Assembly (NCBI RefSeq): GCF_030864355.1
Contig: NC_083398.1
Span: 1 to 64,000, forward strand
Direction: 5' to 3'
Source of the DNA: Cutaneotrichosporon cavernicola
Lineage: Eukaryota > Basidiomycota > Tremellomycetes > Trichosporonales > Trichosporonaceae
DNA: 64,000 nt
Shown: one piece after another, positions 19,976 through 31,550 of the stretch
How positions within the stretch are numbered: position 1 is the stretch's first letter
How the letters are laid out: every line of letters begins with the position of its first letter
The notes under the pieces: generated by a model
Told to the model about the DNA's origin: nothing
What the model saw: only the letters and a program-made list of their open reading frames with translations
The model's database searches: none
Translations under genes and position numbers: made by a program

Positions 19976-19985
19976 CTACGCAGCA
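19900..19985. repeat. Direct duplication of ~43 bp overlapping the MFS stop codon
   Basis: GTTACACCCCCTATC ... GCTGCTACGCAGCA occurs at 19900-19945 and again at 19946-19985 with a 4-bp deletion. The second copy contains the stop codon and last codons of the MFS gene. Confidence 0.95.
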
Positions 19986-21982
19986 TCATGGCGGTGCTTT
20001 GCGTGCAGTTCCTCAACTGGGGCGTCGACGCGATAGTTCATGACGCTTGATACGTCGCCGACAAACAAAGTAGTGATGCAGGCGAGTACTCCGAACGACG
20101 CCGCGATGATGTAGACGACGCGCATGCTATCCGCCGTGGCCTGACGTATAGCAGCCACTCCGGCGTTGATGACGTCGGGGGTGACTCCCGGAACGTCGGA
20201 AAGTGAACCCATGTCACCGGTAAGGCCCCCAATGAACGGACCGAGGTACTCACGTGGCAGGCCCGCCGCCAAGGCCGCCGCGCTGACGTACGTTGGCAAC
20301 TTGGTCGTCATCCCACTTCCAAAGGCGGCAGCGTAAATTGCAGTGAATGACGACGCCGCTACCGCGCGACTCGAAGTCACGACCGCAGTGGCTGTCGCGA
20401 TGAGGTGGTGCGGGATGGACAACTGTACGCCGGCAATGATGAGTACCAGTGGGGAGCCAAAGCCGAGACCCGCGAGGGCATTGAACACAACCGCACGCGT
20501 AGAGTGGTTTGGCTGGATCGTCGTCATGCCGACTGAGGTCAGCAAGGTCCGGTCCGAACATACCAATGCCAGCAGTCATTATAGCGAATCCTGTGAGGAG
20601 AGGCGAGCGGATCGTGCGACGCTTCGTGCTCCACAAGCCGTAGACAACTGTTCCCAAACCGCTAGCCATCCAGAAAGCCGTCGTCCGCAGTGCTGTCAAG
20701 ACCGGGTCCGTCTCGAACAAACTGCTCGTACTGCTGTCAGCAAAGAAGAAGTATGACAACTCACAGGACCGGGTAGAAGATGACGAAAGAAAACAACAGG
20801 ATGCCTTCCATAAAGATAAGGGCGATGCAGATCGGGAACGTGCGAGTGATGAACAGATCGTGGTGCAGGATGCCAGTTTTGGTGCCACGCCACTCGTAGA
20901 TGCCAAAGACGATCAGTACGACGATACCGATAACGAGTGTTGAGAGCACGCGGGCATTCGTCCACGCCCACGGGTTGCCGCCAAGGGTTAGTCCGGCCAG
21001 GAGGAGTGTCAAGCCCGAAGTCAACTGCAGGTCAGCACTACTTGCACCATACCGATGCTCACAAGAAGCATTCCGGGAAGGTCTAGCTTTCCAATCTTTG
21101 CAAAGAGCGAGAGATGGTCGTACTTGGTGTGGCGCTTGGGCGGGCGGTATCCCAGGACCAGGCCAAGGGCTGTCGCTCCCCAGATCCCCATTTGCACCCA
21201 CTACAGTCAGCTTGGTCGTAGCCGTTCGTACATAAAAGTTTCGCCAGCCGCTCTCAATCGACATGCGTGTAAAAGCACCGGCGATACTGCGGTCAGGAGT
21301 GCAGCACGAACAACTCACAGAGGCCCAGCTACTGCTCCGAGCGCGGCCGCGACATTCATGATAGCCAGCGCGGCTGAGGTCAGCCCCATCCTCGGTGCAA
21401 GTCTCACCAGGACGCCAGCGGCGAGGAAGGATCTCGGATGGAATGGCGTAGGCGAGCGGCACGGCCGCGAATCCGAAGCCAATGAGCACCTGAGCTGCCA
21501 CAACTCGATAGATATCCTTGGAACCGGGGGCAATAGCCGCACCGACGAAAGCGATGGCACACGAGCCGACGAGGATCATCTTACGGGCCTGGAACGTGTC
21601 ACTCGCGAAGGACTGAGTCAGCGCGTCCACAGGTCGGATCTCACAATGACCGGGCCACCAACAGCCTGCATAAGCGAGAGCACGTTCGGGACCCAGACCT
21701 GGTCCGCGGTCCCGTCTGTCGCTTTGCCGATATACTCCAGCTGGTGTTAGGGAGGACAGCGCATATGCCGTTACTCACAATGGAAGGGGGGCCAGTTAAC
21801 GCCACAAGCTGGACAAAGTTCAGCAGGAAGAGCGCAAGCAGCGCAAAGTAGGTGCGTGCGTGCAATACGGGCTCTTCGTCCTCGTTGTCGTAGGCGAGAT
21901 CATGGACCGACTCATCTTTCGTTGTGTTGACGACTTCGACAAGGCCCTTCTGTTCCTTCTCAAGAGGGAGAGTGGAAGTCAT
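19976..21982 (-). CDS. MFS transporter, TRI12 (trichothecene/siderophore efflux) type
   Basis: Nine exons can be joined in frame across eight introns of ~30-38 nt (e.g. 21778-21741, GTGAGTAAC...CTAACACCAG). The product of ~578 residues has a charged cytoplasmic N-terminus and about 14 membrane helices. The segment LIGFGFAAVPLAYAIPSEIL followed by PRRWRP, then AALAIMNVAAALGAVAGPL, is typical of fungal TRI12/siderophore-type MFS proteins. It should act in the plasma membrane as an exporter or importer of a small organic molecule. Start ATG 21982 is followed by a hydrophilic leader; no closer Met fits. The promoter carries three GTCCCAC boxes shared with catabolic genes to the right, suggesting it handles their substrate or product (inference). 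Confidence 0.85.
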
Positions 21983-22141
21983 GTTAGAGTTGGTGGTCAA
22001 GGTGAACCAGAGAGTCGCTGGTTATAACTGCTCGCTTTACAACGCCACATTAGCGATGATATGCGCCACAGTCCAGGGAACGTTGACTGTCCACCGGTCC
22101 GGGGGACCATGTCGAGGAATGGAGTCCCCAGATCCAAAACC

Positions 22142-22172
22142 GTCCCACACGTCCCACATTTTCGAGTCCCAC
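22142..22172. promoter_or_regulatory. Cluster of three GTCCCAC boxes upstream of the MFS gene
   Basis: GTCCCAC at 22142, 22151 (extended GTCCCACATT) and 22166 (GTCCCACAATCC), ~160-190 bp upstream of the start codon at 21982. Candidate binding sites for a pathway-specific regulator. Confidence 0.5.
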
Positions 22173-22361
22173 AATCCACAATCCACCGCAATGCGCTTAC
22201 CGGCCAATCAACGGCCATCTGATTGACGCGAGCTTCCATTTAGCAAGCCCATGCAAGTTGGATGTTCCATTGGCAGTGTGATTAGGAGATTAGGCTAGAC
22301 GTTTGAACAGCAGGGAGTGTTCGAGTCGGGTCGGGATCGCGATCGGGATCGGGTGAGGCTC

Positions 22362-24999
22362 TCAGAAGGACACGCCCGAGAGAATGTCGCCCAGTGTGTC
22401 ACCGATACCCCACGGGGTGCACCTCCGCAGCAAGCGGTTACTCGTGGAGCGCAAGCTGAGGTCAGCGGCGGACGCTAGTACAACTCGCCTGACAATGTCC
22501 AACAACTTCTCACGACCATCGAGGAAACCCCGAACCTGGATAGTGAAATCACCATCAGCGACGAAGCGTTGTGCTGGAGTTTCGAGTGGCAGTTCGGACC
22601 AGAATTGCGACATCTGGTCCACCTCGCGAGATCCACCTTGGCTCTTGCCGCTATCGCAGATGTATGCTAGCTTAGTCCACTCGTTGACCTGGAGGACGTC
22701 CACCACACCCCGGCTCTCAACCTGCGGTGAAAACGACAGGAAACAAAGGAGAAGGAGTGTGGACTGGAAAATGGCACTAAACGTCAGCGTGTGCTCATAT
22801 TATCACTCACCGAGGGATGAGGAAGCTAACATCCCTCAGATCCGCGGTGTAATGGAGCACGTATGCGCAATGAATGGTGGCAAGTCGCGCAGCTGGGGAT
22901 CCTGCCCACGTCTGGATCTCAAGCACACTCTCGGCCATTGGGCTCCCACCGCGGCCAGCCGCTTCCTCGATGAGACCCATCGGCGACAGTCGAGTGGCAC
23001 AGACAAAGTGCCACAGTGCCGAGATTGATCGAGTATGAGTCGCGATATCGGCCCCCCCGGGGTGCGCCGATACGGGCAGAACGCCGCAGTCCAGCGCAAC
23101 AGGCACCATGTCGTCGTAGAAGTGCGTCACAGTGCGCCATGGTATGCCGCCCTGGTGAGGGAGGGACACAAGTTCGCGCACCTTGTACACGTTGACGATT
23201 GCCTGTGCAAGCCGTACAGTAGGATAGAAAGTCTCGGGTGTGCTAGACAGAGATCCCAGCCCGACCTGAACAGCAGACAGCTGTCCTTGCTCGGAGGCGC
23301 GGAGGAGGGTGCGCCAGGTCTCAGAATCATTGGCCTCAAATAGCGCATCGCTAAAGGCGTCATCACGAGAGACTCGGGTCGTCATCAGCCTCGCTAGGCC
23401 ACTGAAGATGGTCAATTCGGCGGCATGAATTGTCAGTCCGAGGCTTAGCCTAGTGTCAACGCAACATCCGAACGTCACATACCTTCGCAGGGTCTCCTGG
23501 TGACCCCATTCTCGCCACTTGCGCTTCAAGCGCACGGAATCCAGGTGCTCGACATTCGCGTACGATATGGGGTTGCTCTTGAGGGTTCCTGAAAGCCCGT
23601 TACGTCGCGCCATCGTACAAAGCAATGCGTGGAATGATTCAGCCGTAAGCATGTGCTTCGGTTTCCCGTGGAGGAAGCTGAAGCACTGGCCTAGTAGCGC
23701 GCTGAGGTTGACATCGAGACGCATCTCCGCGTCCTGCATCTTGGCGTCCCTCTGAAGTAAGCTTTGCAAAGGAACCGACTCACCGTTACGATGATGACAT
23801 AATGCAGCCTCTCATAGATCCACAGGCCGCTGTCACGGGCTGCCTGTGTCCCTACGAACATGCAGCCGATGCTACACATACTCAGCAGCAAAAGGGCCGA
23901 AGTGCGCTCTCGTTGGAACGTCGGACGGTGGATGATTGGGAAGGTAGGGTGGAACTCGCGGAAGTAGAGGTGCAGGCAGCCATCTAGGAACTGCATCGAG
24001 GGAATGACTGAGTCGCGATCTTGAGAAAAGACTGATGTCTGCAAGTGAGCCCTCGCAAACGGACCTGCGTACTGCTACTCCGCTGACATGCAACTCCTCC
24101 TCAACTTGGTTAGGACACGTGATCGCGGTGGTTCGAGGCGAGTCTGGCGGGCTCTCTGTCGTTGTAGCACTCCGCGGGATGGTCAGGCCAGATTCCCAAG
24201 TGTCAATCGCCACAACAGTCGCCCGTCGGCTGCCTCTCCTCCGACCACCGCCCGTCGACTGCAGGCCGGTGGTGCCCTCCGTTATCGACGCCGTTCCTAA
24301 ACTATCGGGGGTTCGTCCAACATTCGTTCCTAGAATGGATGTGTCGGAGGAACCTGTGGCGAAACCGCTCGGCCAGGAATGTTGCAGCGCGAACATATCG
24401 CCCCCAAAGAGGACGCCCTGGTCGGCGTCCCCCTGGTCAGAAAACATCATGGCAAGGGCGTTCTCGGTCACGAGGTCCCCGCCGTCCTGGCTGAGCCACT
24501 CGCCCACCAGCCGGTCAAGGTCCAAGGACGTCGATGGGGCGCGTGCCGCCGGGAATCCGCTCAGGAACGACGGCGGAGGAAAGTGAGGGATGTTGCCTGC
24601 ACCGCTGAGCTGTTGGGCAGGAGGGAACAGAGGCGCCGACTGCGACATGTCAGTAGCTTCTGGGATCTCCACTCCTCCTGGCAGCAACCCTCCGGCAGGA
24701 ACCGACTCCGACGGCCGTATGTCCGCAGACAGGCGCGACGTGCTGGAGCTCAAGCTCTGGTCGTTAGGCTCTTCGGAAAGCGATGACCTGCTCGTTCGCT
24801 GTCGCTTCGCCGAATGAAGCGTCCGCTCATGCCGTTGCAGCGCGTCGGTCCGCCCGAACGCCTTGCCACACACGCTGCAGCTGAAGGGCTTCTCGTGTAC
24901 ATGGCTGCGGACATGCCGGAGCAAGTGAGCCGCCTTGGTGAATACCCGCCCGCACTCGGTACAGGTCTTATCAGACTTGGCAGGCGAAACGGAGGCCAT
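22362..24999 (-). CDS. C2H2 zinc-finger transcription factor with fungal_trans domain
   Basis: About 830 residues from at least five exons; introns of 32-36 nt (for example the GTACGC...TTGCAG intron near 24050 and GTATGT...GACACTAG near 23480). Residues ~10-65 contain two C2H2 fingers: CTECGRVFTKAAHLLRHVRSH and CSVCGKAFGRTDALQRHERTLH-like, followed by a basic stretch. A Ser/Pro/Gly-rich linker precedes a fungal_trans (PF04082-like) region starting at FLDGCLHLYFREFHPTFPII (~residue 325) and running to the end (QSTLLLLCFLSFS). This architecture is of known fungal regulators of catabolism. Start ATG 24999 (MASVSPAK) is preferred over an upstream Met because it leads directly into the fingers. 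It lies between the transporter and the monooxygenase and is the best candidate regulator of that cluster. Confidence 0.87.
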
Positions 25000-25325
25000 A
25001 GTGGCGCATTGCGGGGTCCTTGTTTCGGCGGTGGTCGAACTGGGTCTCAAGACAGGTCGGTGATGGACATTAGATGTTGGAGGTAGAGAGTTGGGAGAGT
25101 GGGTAAAGTTGAAAGTGAGCGGCGATTAAGATTCCTGATGGCCTCAACTTGTTAATGCCCGCATTCACATTCAGGTGCAGTACATATGTAACCCCCACCG
25201 AGCCCCGCAAAACCAAACCCGTCTCACAACATGACTGATACTAATGACATCTTGGGAACAGGGCCAGCAGAACTCGCCACAATAACACCTTAGGAATCCA
25301 TACAAACTCATTGGGGAACTACACT

Positions 25326-27049
25326 TTAAGCGGCACCCATCTTGGTCCGCAGCTCGCCCACAAGGGTGTCCACGTCAACCAGAGCGGTGTGGCCGAACAC
25401 GTAGAAGTCGGGGCGGATGAGCACGACCTGGTCTTTGCCAAGGCGGTCGAACCACGCCGCGTACTCGCCCTTGACATCCTCTTGAGGAGACACAGTGACG
25501 CACTTGCCTCCCAGAACGTCGACAAAGAATTCACTCGACGCCTCCGAGATCTCCACCTGGCTACCAAAGCTGAGGAGGAACCAACCATGGCCATGCACGT
25601 CGTGAAACAGAGCTTCACAGGCCGCAGTAGCCAGGTTACGTTGGAGTGAGAGGTGTCCTGCCTGATCCTGGGCAGTCAGGATACCGGGGCGTCCAAGGGG
25701 TGGGTCGAACTGTGGCGGTGGAGGCGCAGCGCGAAGAGCGTCATGGCTTTCCTTTGACTTGACGGGGTCTGTCTCGCAGATGACGCCGCCCAGGTCGATA
25801 CAATACTCCTTCCAATAAGCACGGTCGTCACGTAACTCACTGTGAGAGTGCGAACATGGGGGAGCCGCTCCTCCTGATAGCTCTGGAAGAGCTTGGTGGG
25901 GTCTGCCGCCCCTGAGAGCATGAGAGGGAGACGCCATGCAAGTGCCCCTGCGTCACGGAATCCCGAGTTCATACCTTGTCCGATGAACGGAGGCATCTGG
26001 TGCAACGCGTCACCAGCCAGGGTGACACGATCCTTGAAGAACTCGTTCGCCCACCGAGCCTTGAACGTGTAGATGACTTTGCGCTCAAGCTCGCAGTTCT
26101 CGGGCGTGAAGCCCCACGGAGCAACCAGGCTCCATAGCTTGTCGAGAAGCATCTCCGGTGTCTCGCCGGGCAAGCGCATGAATTCAAGACGCTTCCGGCC
26201 CTTGCCAGAGAACACAAGAGTCGTAGGGCGGGTGGGGTCGCAAATCTGCGAGGCGCCGAGGCGCTTGAACTGCTCCGGCACGAACCCGTCTTTGAGGAGT
26301 AGATCGGCGATAAGCCAGTCGTTCTCAAAGTTCAGGTCGGTAGTCGTGAAACCCTCGAGGCGGCGGATGGTCGAGTTGGCACCGTCACAGCCTACAACAT
26401 AGGATGCCCGGATAGTGCGGCCTTCACCTGTTGGTGAACCCGGCTCGGGGGAGCTTGAAAGTAGACCGTTGACGACAACTCCGGCGGTAACACCATTCGT
26501 GGCTGCCTTGAACGTGAACGGCTCAAGGTGCACGTCTACACCATCCGCATCCTGTTGCAGTGCATGTACCGCTACTGTCAGCTTGGGCAGAGTCTCATCT
26601 CACCATAGCCGCGAACGAGAGGGATGTTCCTAGAGAGGACCGCACGCTCGAGTACGCTCTCGAGCTCGGGCTGGTTGAAACCGAAGCAAAAGTCGGTCCC
26701 AGAAGCCGTAGGCGCCTCCCAGCAAAGATCGGCTACCACTGTGGTTAGCCCTCGAGTGCCTAGTGGACTTACGCTTCAGGTCGGCGTCGCGCCACACAAA
26801 GTTGGTCCCATCCTCTCCGCCCTGCCCAATCACCTTCTCGAGGATGAGGTCGAGCTCGGGCCCAAGGCCTGCAGAGCCAAGCATCCTACGCGCTTCGTGG
26901 TCGAACACGACCGCACGAGGTAGGGGGTATAAGGCCTTCTGGCGCTCGACCAGTGTCACGTTTACACCTTGCTGGTGCAGCAGTAAAGCGAGGAGGAGCC
27001 CGACAGGCCCGGCGCCCGCGATAACGACGTCGCTGTGAGTAATGGTCAT
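25326..27049 (-). CDS. FAD-dependent aromatic hydroxylase, MhpA-like (PF01494)
   Basis: Four exons give ~540 residues. Motifs: dinucleotide fold VVIAGAGPVGLLLALLL near residue 10; DG motif YVVGCDGANSTIRR near residue 185; second FAD motif TLAGDALHQMPPFIGQGMNSG near residue 305, then FRDAGALAWRL and YQEERLPHVR. The PPFIGQGMxSGxRDA form is that of MhpA-type 3-(3-hydroxyphenyl)propionate/resorcinol hydroxylases, which hydroxylate a phenol before ring cleavage using NAD(P)H and O2. The C-terminal ~180 residues form the usual thioredoxin-like tail. An in-frame ATG at 27070 is an alternative start. It is divergent from the ring-cleavage dioxygenase, sharing a 520-bp promoter with three GTCCCAC boxes. 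The exact substrate cannot be read from sequence. Confidence 0.87.
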
Positions 27050-27242
27050 GGTGTCTGAGATTGGTCGCATCTGTGGCGCCGCAGAGTGCGAATATATGAA
27101 TGTCGGGCTCGGTTCTGGCTTCTAGTGAGGGCCATTCACAACACCCAAAGTCTCAGCGGCCCGCCTCCGCTATGGACTGTAATCAGGCACATGCACTGTC
27201 AGTGTGCCATACCAAGACTCGAATAGCATGGATGGCCGAGAA

Positions 27243-27308
27243 GTGGGACGAACCACACCTATTTGTGGAGATGTGGGACCAGACATCCCAATCTACGGAA
27301 TGTGGGAC
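27243..27308. promoter_or_regulatory. Three GTGGGAC boxes at ~30-bp spacing in the bidirectional promoter
   Basis: GTGGGAC at 27243, 27273 and 27302, spaced 30 and 29 bp; the last is within GGAATGTGGGAC, the exact complement of GTCCCACATTCC found at 29078 and 19761. A TATA-like CATATATT lies at ~27090 for the monooxygenase. Confidence 0.55.
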
Positions 27309-27571
27309 GACAACCCCACAATAGTGGCAAATACTCATATCTTGATCCCCCCACTCCCTGCTGGTGGCTTGCGGCCTGGTGGGACCCCATTCAGCCAAGT
27401 GGCCGGTCTTTGAGTGACAGCCGCCACCTCAGACCTATCTGGGTCCCCGAAGTTGATCGATACTGCTCCGCTGACCCGGGTGGACTTTGAGGGCACCACA
27501 ATGGGGAACGAGCCAGCACATAAGCCTTACTAGTGTAGTGCTTCTCATCCCCTTTCCACACAACATCCACA

Positions 27572-28700
27572 ATGACCATCCCCACCACAGCTCCCATCCG
27601 CATTCAGCGCCTGTCGCACATGCGCTACCAGCATGCAGACCTCCCCAAAGCCCGCCAGTTTCTGGAGGACTTTGGCATGCACGTTGTCTACTCGGAGAAC
27701 GATGGCAAGTCACTGTACTTTGCTGGCCAAGGGCCCGATGCGTTCGTTTACGTCGCAACAGCTGTGAGTCGACATTGGCTTGGCCAACCTGGTTCGCTGA
27801 CTCCAGGGCGAAACCAGTGCTTTCCTCGGAGGCACGTTTCTTGTAGAGACCAAGGCGGATCTCGAACGCGCAAGTGACCTCATCCCCGGCGCAACCAAAC
27901 TCCTCCCAGCCTCTCCTGCGGGTGGCTTCCTCGTTACCTTCCAGGACCCGGACGGACTTCCTTGCAACCTTGTGTGGGGTTTACCTGAGCGCGAGGTTGG
28001 CACTCAGACTAGCCCAGACGCCGTCAACTACCCTGTTCAGAAGCCGCGCAAGGGAGAATTTCGCAGGTTCAAGCAAGAGCCATGCCCAGTATTCAAGTTG
28101 GGACACTTTGGCCTGTAAGTTGGCGAAGGCATCAGAAGTAACCCCAGTCTCGTAAGCAGCTTCCAGAAGACTTTCGACTTTTACACTCGCTACTTTAACC
28201 TCAAGGCTACCGATATCCTCACAGCCCCAGATGGGACGAAGGTTGCCGGGTTTATGCACATCGATCGGGAGGAGGAGTGGGTCGACCACCACACATTCTT
28301 CTTCAGTATCAACAGGCGAGTTGGGCCCCACCATTGCTCTTTCGAGGTCCGCGACTCGGATGTCCAGGCAATTGGCCATGACGTGAGTTGTCCTGCAGAT
28401 GTGTCTTACCTTAGTGGCTCAAGGCCAAGGGATACACCCCGTCCTGGGGTGTCGGTCGCCATATTCTCGGCTCTCAGATCTTCGACTACTGGTACATGCC
28501 CGACAACTTCATGGTCGAGCACTACTCGGACGGAGACCTTGTCAACAACACTTTCGAGACCAACTACCTCCCTGCTGGTGACGAGTCCCTGGCCATCTGG
28601 GGTCCCGCTGTTCGTGAGTGCTGGAGATGTGCATGGCTAACGTCCAGCGAAAGGCTTCATGGATGCTATTCCGGATGAGTCGCAGCGCGGTACTGCCTAA
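27572..28700 (+). CDS. Extradiol ring-cleavage dioxygenase (VOC / glyoxalase fold)
   Basis: Five exons, ~325 residues, introns at 27764-27806 and near 28114, 28381 and 28614 (32-45 nt). Two VOC repeats are present: N-terminal HMRYQHADLPKARQFLEDFG and C-terminal beginning KLGHFGL. The metal ligands expected of type I extradiol dioxygenases are visible: His in KLGHFGL, His in GPHHCSFEV and Glu in FMVEHYSDGD; the region between matches the family signature (GxHxxx...YxxxxD...E). Such enzymes cleave catechols next to the diol using Fe(II) and O2. It lacks a signal peptide, so it is cytosolic. Paired with the divergent monooxygenase and the downstream hydrolase it defines a meta-cleavage pathway. 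Substrate unknown; a substituted catechol, such as a hydroxylated phenylpropanoid or biphenyl type, is possible. Confidence 0.87.
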
Positions 28701-29077
28701 GCTATGAATAGTCACATAGCAGCTTCCACACTATAGGAATGTTTCTGAGAATGAAGATTTGTCTTTACCATCTGTCTAGAGTTGCGGGTTAGCATAGAGA
28801 TGCCCTTTGCCCGACTTGACTGAAGTACGCGATAGTCAGCGCCTATCCCGAGGTGCCTTGCCCAGATCAGTCTGCAACGTCGTTTGAACCCGGAACTGCT
28901 TTTACGACCAAACTGTGGCTGGTGGATACTACCCGAGCACTGTACATCTACTCGAGTCGCTCTGTTGGGCTTGTCGAGTTGTTCTTTGCGGGTTGCGGCG
29001 GTTGGGAGGGTTGCGGCGATTGCGGTGACCTGATTAACTTTATTGTGTTCGGTGTTTGAAAAGCCCGAGATTATCCG
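28701..29077. other. Intergenic between dioxygenase and hydrolase genes
   Basis: No gene seen. 28955-29030 is a GGTTGCGGCG-rich stretch. The right side leads into the box-containing promoter of the hydrolase. Confidence 0.5.
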
Positions 29078-29114
29078 TCCCACATTCCAATCTCCACCTT
29101 CAGCCACGTCCCAC
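29078..29114. promoter_or_regulatory. GTCCCACATTCC and GTCCCAC boxes upstream of the hydrolase
   Basis: Exact GTCCCACATTCC at 29078-29089 and GTCCCACTTTC at 29108, ~160-190 bp upstream of the start at 29271, the same distance as in the MFS promoter. A TATA-like CATATAAG lies at ~29211. Confidence 0.55.
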
Positions 29115-29270
29115 TTTCTCAAGCCCACTTGGATCCAGAGAGGGTTTGATGATATCGCTGCGGCGTCCCCGGACCTCGCGGGATGGGAGATACCCGCAAG
29201 CCTGCAGAGTTCATATAAGAACACAAACAGTGGTGACAAACGCCTCGTCAATACACACACAATACACACA

Positions 29271-30209
29271 ATGACACTCGCAAGCAACTGGACCCGCCTC
29301 GCCCGCTTCGTGGGACGCAACGGGGCAATCCGCCTCGGACAGCCAGTTGATCCTAAGGTTGATGTCGGTCTCGCTGTCGCCGCTGGGGAGCCTGTGGAAG
29401 TGTTCGTCGTGGAGGGCGATATCTACACCGGGATGGTGACTGCTGAACGCGATGTCATTCAGCAGCTTCTGTCCCCCATCTCGCGGGACGAGTGCAACCT
29501 CATCCGTTGCCTTGGCCTCAATTTCAAGAGTACGTCCCGCAGCTCAGCCTGTTACATTCCAGCGAGCGCTGACAGCAGAACACGCCGAGGAGGCCAAGAT
29601 GCCGTTCCCGAATGAGCCGGTCATGTTTGTCAAGCCTCGCACGGCTCTGGCTGGGCCTGGAGAGCTCGTTGTGTCTAGGGCAGCGCAGGATGACCAGCTC
29701 GACTTTGAGACCGAGCTCGCCCTGGTCATTGGGCGCGATGCCCGCGACGTCTCAGAGGCCGATGCGATGGACTATGTACTTGGGTAAGACCAGCATCTGT
29801 ACGCAATACTGACCGCAGGGCGACTTGCGCCAACGACGTATCTGTGCGCAAGCACCAGCTTGCCAACTCGCAGTGGTGCTTTGGTAAGGGTTTCGACGGC
29901 AGTTGCCCACTCGGACCTGTCCTGGTGCGTGCAAGTGCCCTTGACCCCGATGCGCTCGAATTCCGCGGCGAGCTCTCTGGCGAGACCGTGCAAGCTTCCA
30001 ACACCAACGACATGATCTTCAGCTGCGCGCGTGCAGTCGCGCACCTCAGCCAGGGGACCACGCTCGAACGCGGCTCTGTCATCCTCATGGGCACGCCAAG
30101 CGGGATCGGATGGGCACGCGAGCCCCGGCGCATCATCCGCGATGGCGAGGAGATGCGCATCTGGTTTGAGGATGTTGGAACCCTTGTCAACACTTTCAAG
30201 TATGAGTAG
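29271..30209 (+). CDS. Fumarylacetoacetate-hydrolase family enzyme
   Basis: Three exons (introns ~29532-29579 and ~29785-29819) give ~285 residues. Core motifs: CLGLNFKKHAEEAKMPFP across the first splice, FVKPRTALAGP, DFETELALVIG (acidic metal ligands), ANDVSVRK and KGFDGSCPLGP, ending in TPSGIGW and GDGEEMRI-like sequence (DGEEMRIWFEDVG). The FAH fold uses Mg/Ca ions to hydrolyse or decarboxylate 2-oxo acids produced after aromatic ring opening (acylpyruvases, fumarylpyruvate hydrolase, 2-hydroxymuconate-pathway enzymes). Length fits single-domain FAHD members, not the two-domain tyrosine-pathway enzyme. Context after an extradiol dioxygenase suggests it processes the ring-fission product. 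Start ATG 29271 follows ACACACACA and lies 60 bp from a TATA-like element. Confidence 0.87.
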
Positions 30210-30654
30210 GGCTGGGTTGGAGCTTGGTAGGGGCTAGATGCATGTTGGTTCTGAAGGAGGAGGTTGAGGTGGATCAAGGGCTGGATTGCACGGCTATCTC
30301 AGCAGCGGATTGAGGAGCCCGCAGAGAGTGAAGCCAGGATTCCTGCAGGCCTGGTGTCCCACAGATCCAGAAAACACTGCCCTTTGGCATCCAGCACTGC
30401 CCTCTAGTGATCTGAACAAATGGAACATTGCTCATTCCGAACGTCTGGTAATTGGGTAAGCAATTGGTATTACAAGAATGGATGGCCTGGTCTGTGGCGC
30501 ACGGACGCTTACTCGCTTTCCAGTATCGTGGCTTGAAGCAGGCGGTGTCGAGCCTGGTTACAAATGTTAACCATCGCAATGTTGTTTGGAAGACACACAA
30601 GTGCTTTGCCAGCATCATCCCAGACGCCTTGTAACAGTCACCACCGAATCGTCC
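30210..30654. other. Intergenic, no gene seen
   Basis: Contains one GTCCCACAGATCC at 30356 (extended GTCCCAC box) ~300 bp upstream of the membrane-protein gene; otherwise unremarkable. Confidence 0.4.
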
Positions 30655-31550
30655 ATGCGTGGATACGAGATCCAGCGGATTCTGCTCTATGGTATTGTGC
30701 TGCCATGCACGATCGCCACATTCGTCGTCTTCCTTATCCCCTTGGTTCACAAAGGTATGTCGCAAGATCGCAACACCATCAACTCACAAATAGGACCCCA
30801 GTTTCAGAAGAGGGGTTGGGGCTGGGCGTCCGAACTTGGAAAAAGTACCTTGCAAGAGCTTATCAACCCCATTCTTGCCCTAGCATTCGCGGGAATGGTG
30901 TTCATATGGCTTGTCACTCTGTCAGTCCATGTCGGTCGACGACTAACCCCAGCCCCTTTGTTAGCATCACCAACGAGTGGCGCTCGATCAGGTCTGAAAT
31001 CCAGGCCCTGGGTCTGTTCATCCTCGGCGTGTTCAGCTTGATGGTGATAGAAGGGATCACATTTTCCGACATGAATCCACCAGATGCTCTCTCGATCAGC
31101 CGGTTGGTGGTTGGATGCCTGTGGTCCCTTACCCTCCTCATATCTGGCCTTTGGCAGTATCTCTTCGCGCGTCGATACCCAAAAGACAAGTGGCGTATGA
31201 ATATCCGGACTCTCGAAGAGACCGGCGGTATCTTACCAACCCAGCAATATCAACCCCCATCCTCCCCTCCCCCGTCATCGCCACCTCCCACCCCGCCTCC
31301 CCCTCAACCTCCAACGCCTCCTCCCCCTTCCGCGAAACCTCCTGCCACGCATCCTCCACACACTACAGCGCCCCTTCCGTCGCAGCCTCATCCAACCAAC
31401 CTTTCCTGGGGTTACTACCAACCTCCCCAGCCTCCTACCAAGACATCCAACCGCCCCAGGCCTATCTACCCACCTCGGAAGACTCCTTCATCCGACCGCC
31501 CCAGGCCTATCTACCAACCTCGGAAGCCTCCCACCGCCTCTGCTCCGTAA
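30655..31550 (+). CDS. Four-helix membrane protein with proline-rich tail
   Basis: Three exons (introns ~30755-30793 and ~30923-30964) give ~270 residues. Hydrophobic segments: ILLYGIVLPCTIATFVVFLI (residues ~9-29), NPILALAFAGMVFIWLVTL (~65-83), ALGLFILGVFSLMVIEGI and RLVVGCLWSLTLLISGLW (to ~150). The rest is a cytoplasmic-looking tail of Pro/Ser/Thr with two copies of RPRPIYxPRKxP near the end. No family is recognised; such polytopic proteins with Pro-rich tails are common and anonymous in basidiomycetes. It lies between the hydrolase and the second regulator, so a role with the cluster is possible but unsupported. Confidence 0.65.

Noticed and set aside
22300..22345. GTTCGAGTC near 22320 considered as a tRNA T-loop.
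   Set aside because: No matching acceptor, D or anticodon stems could be found around it.
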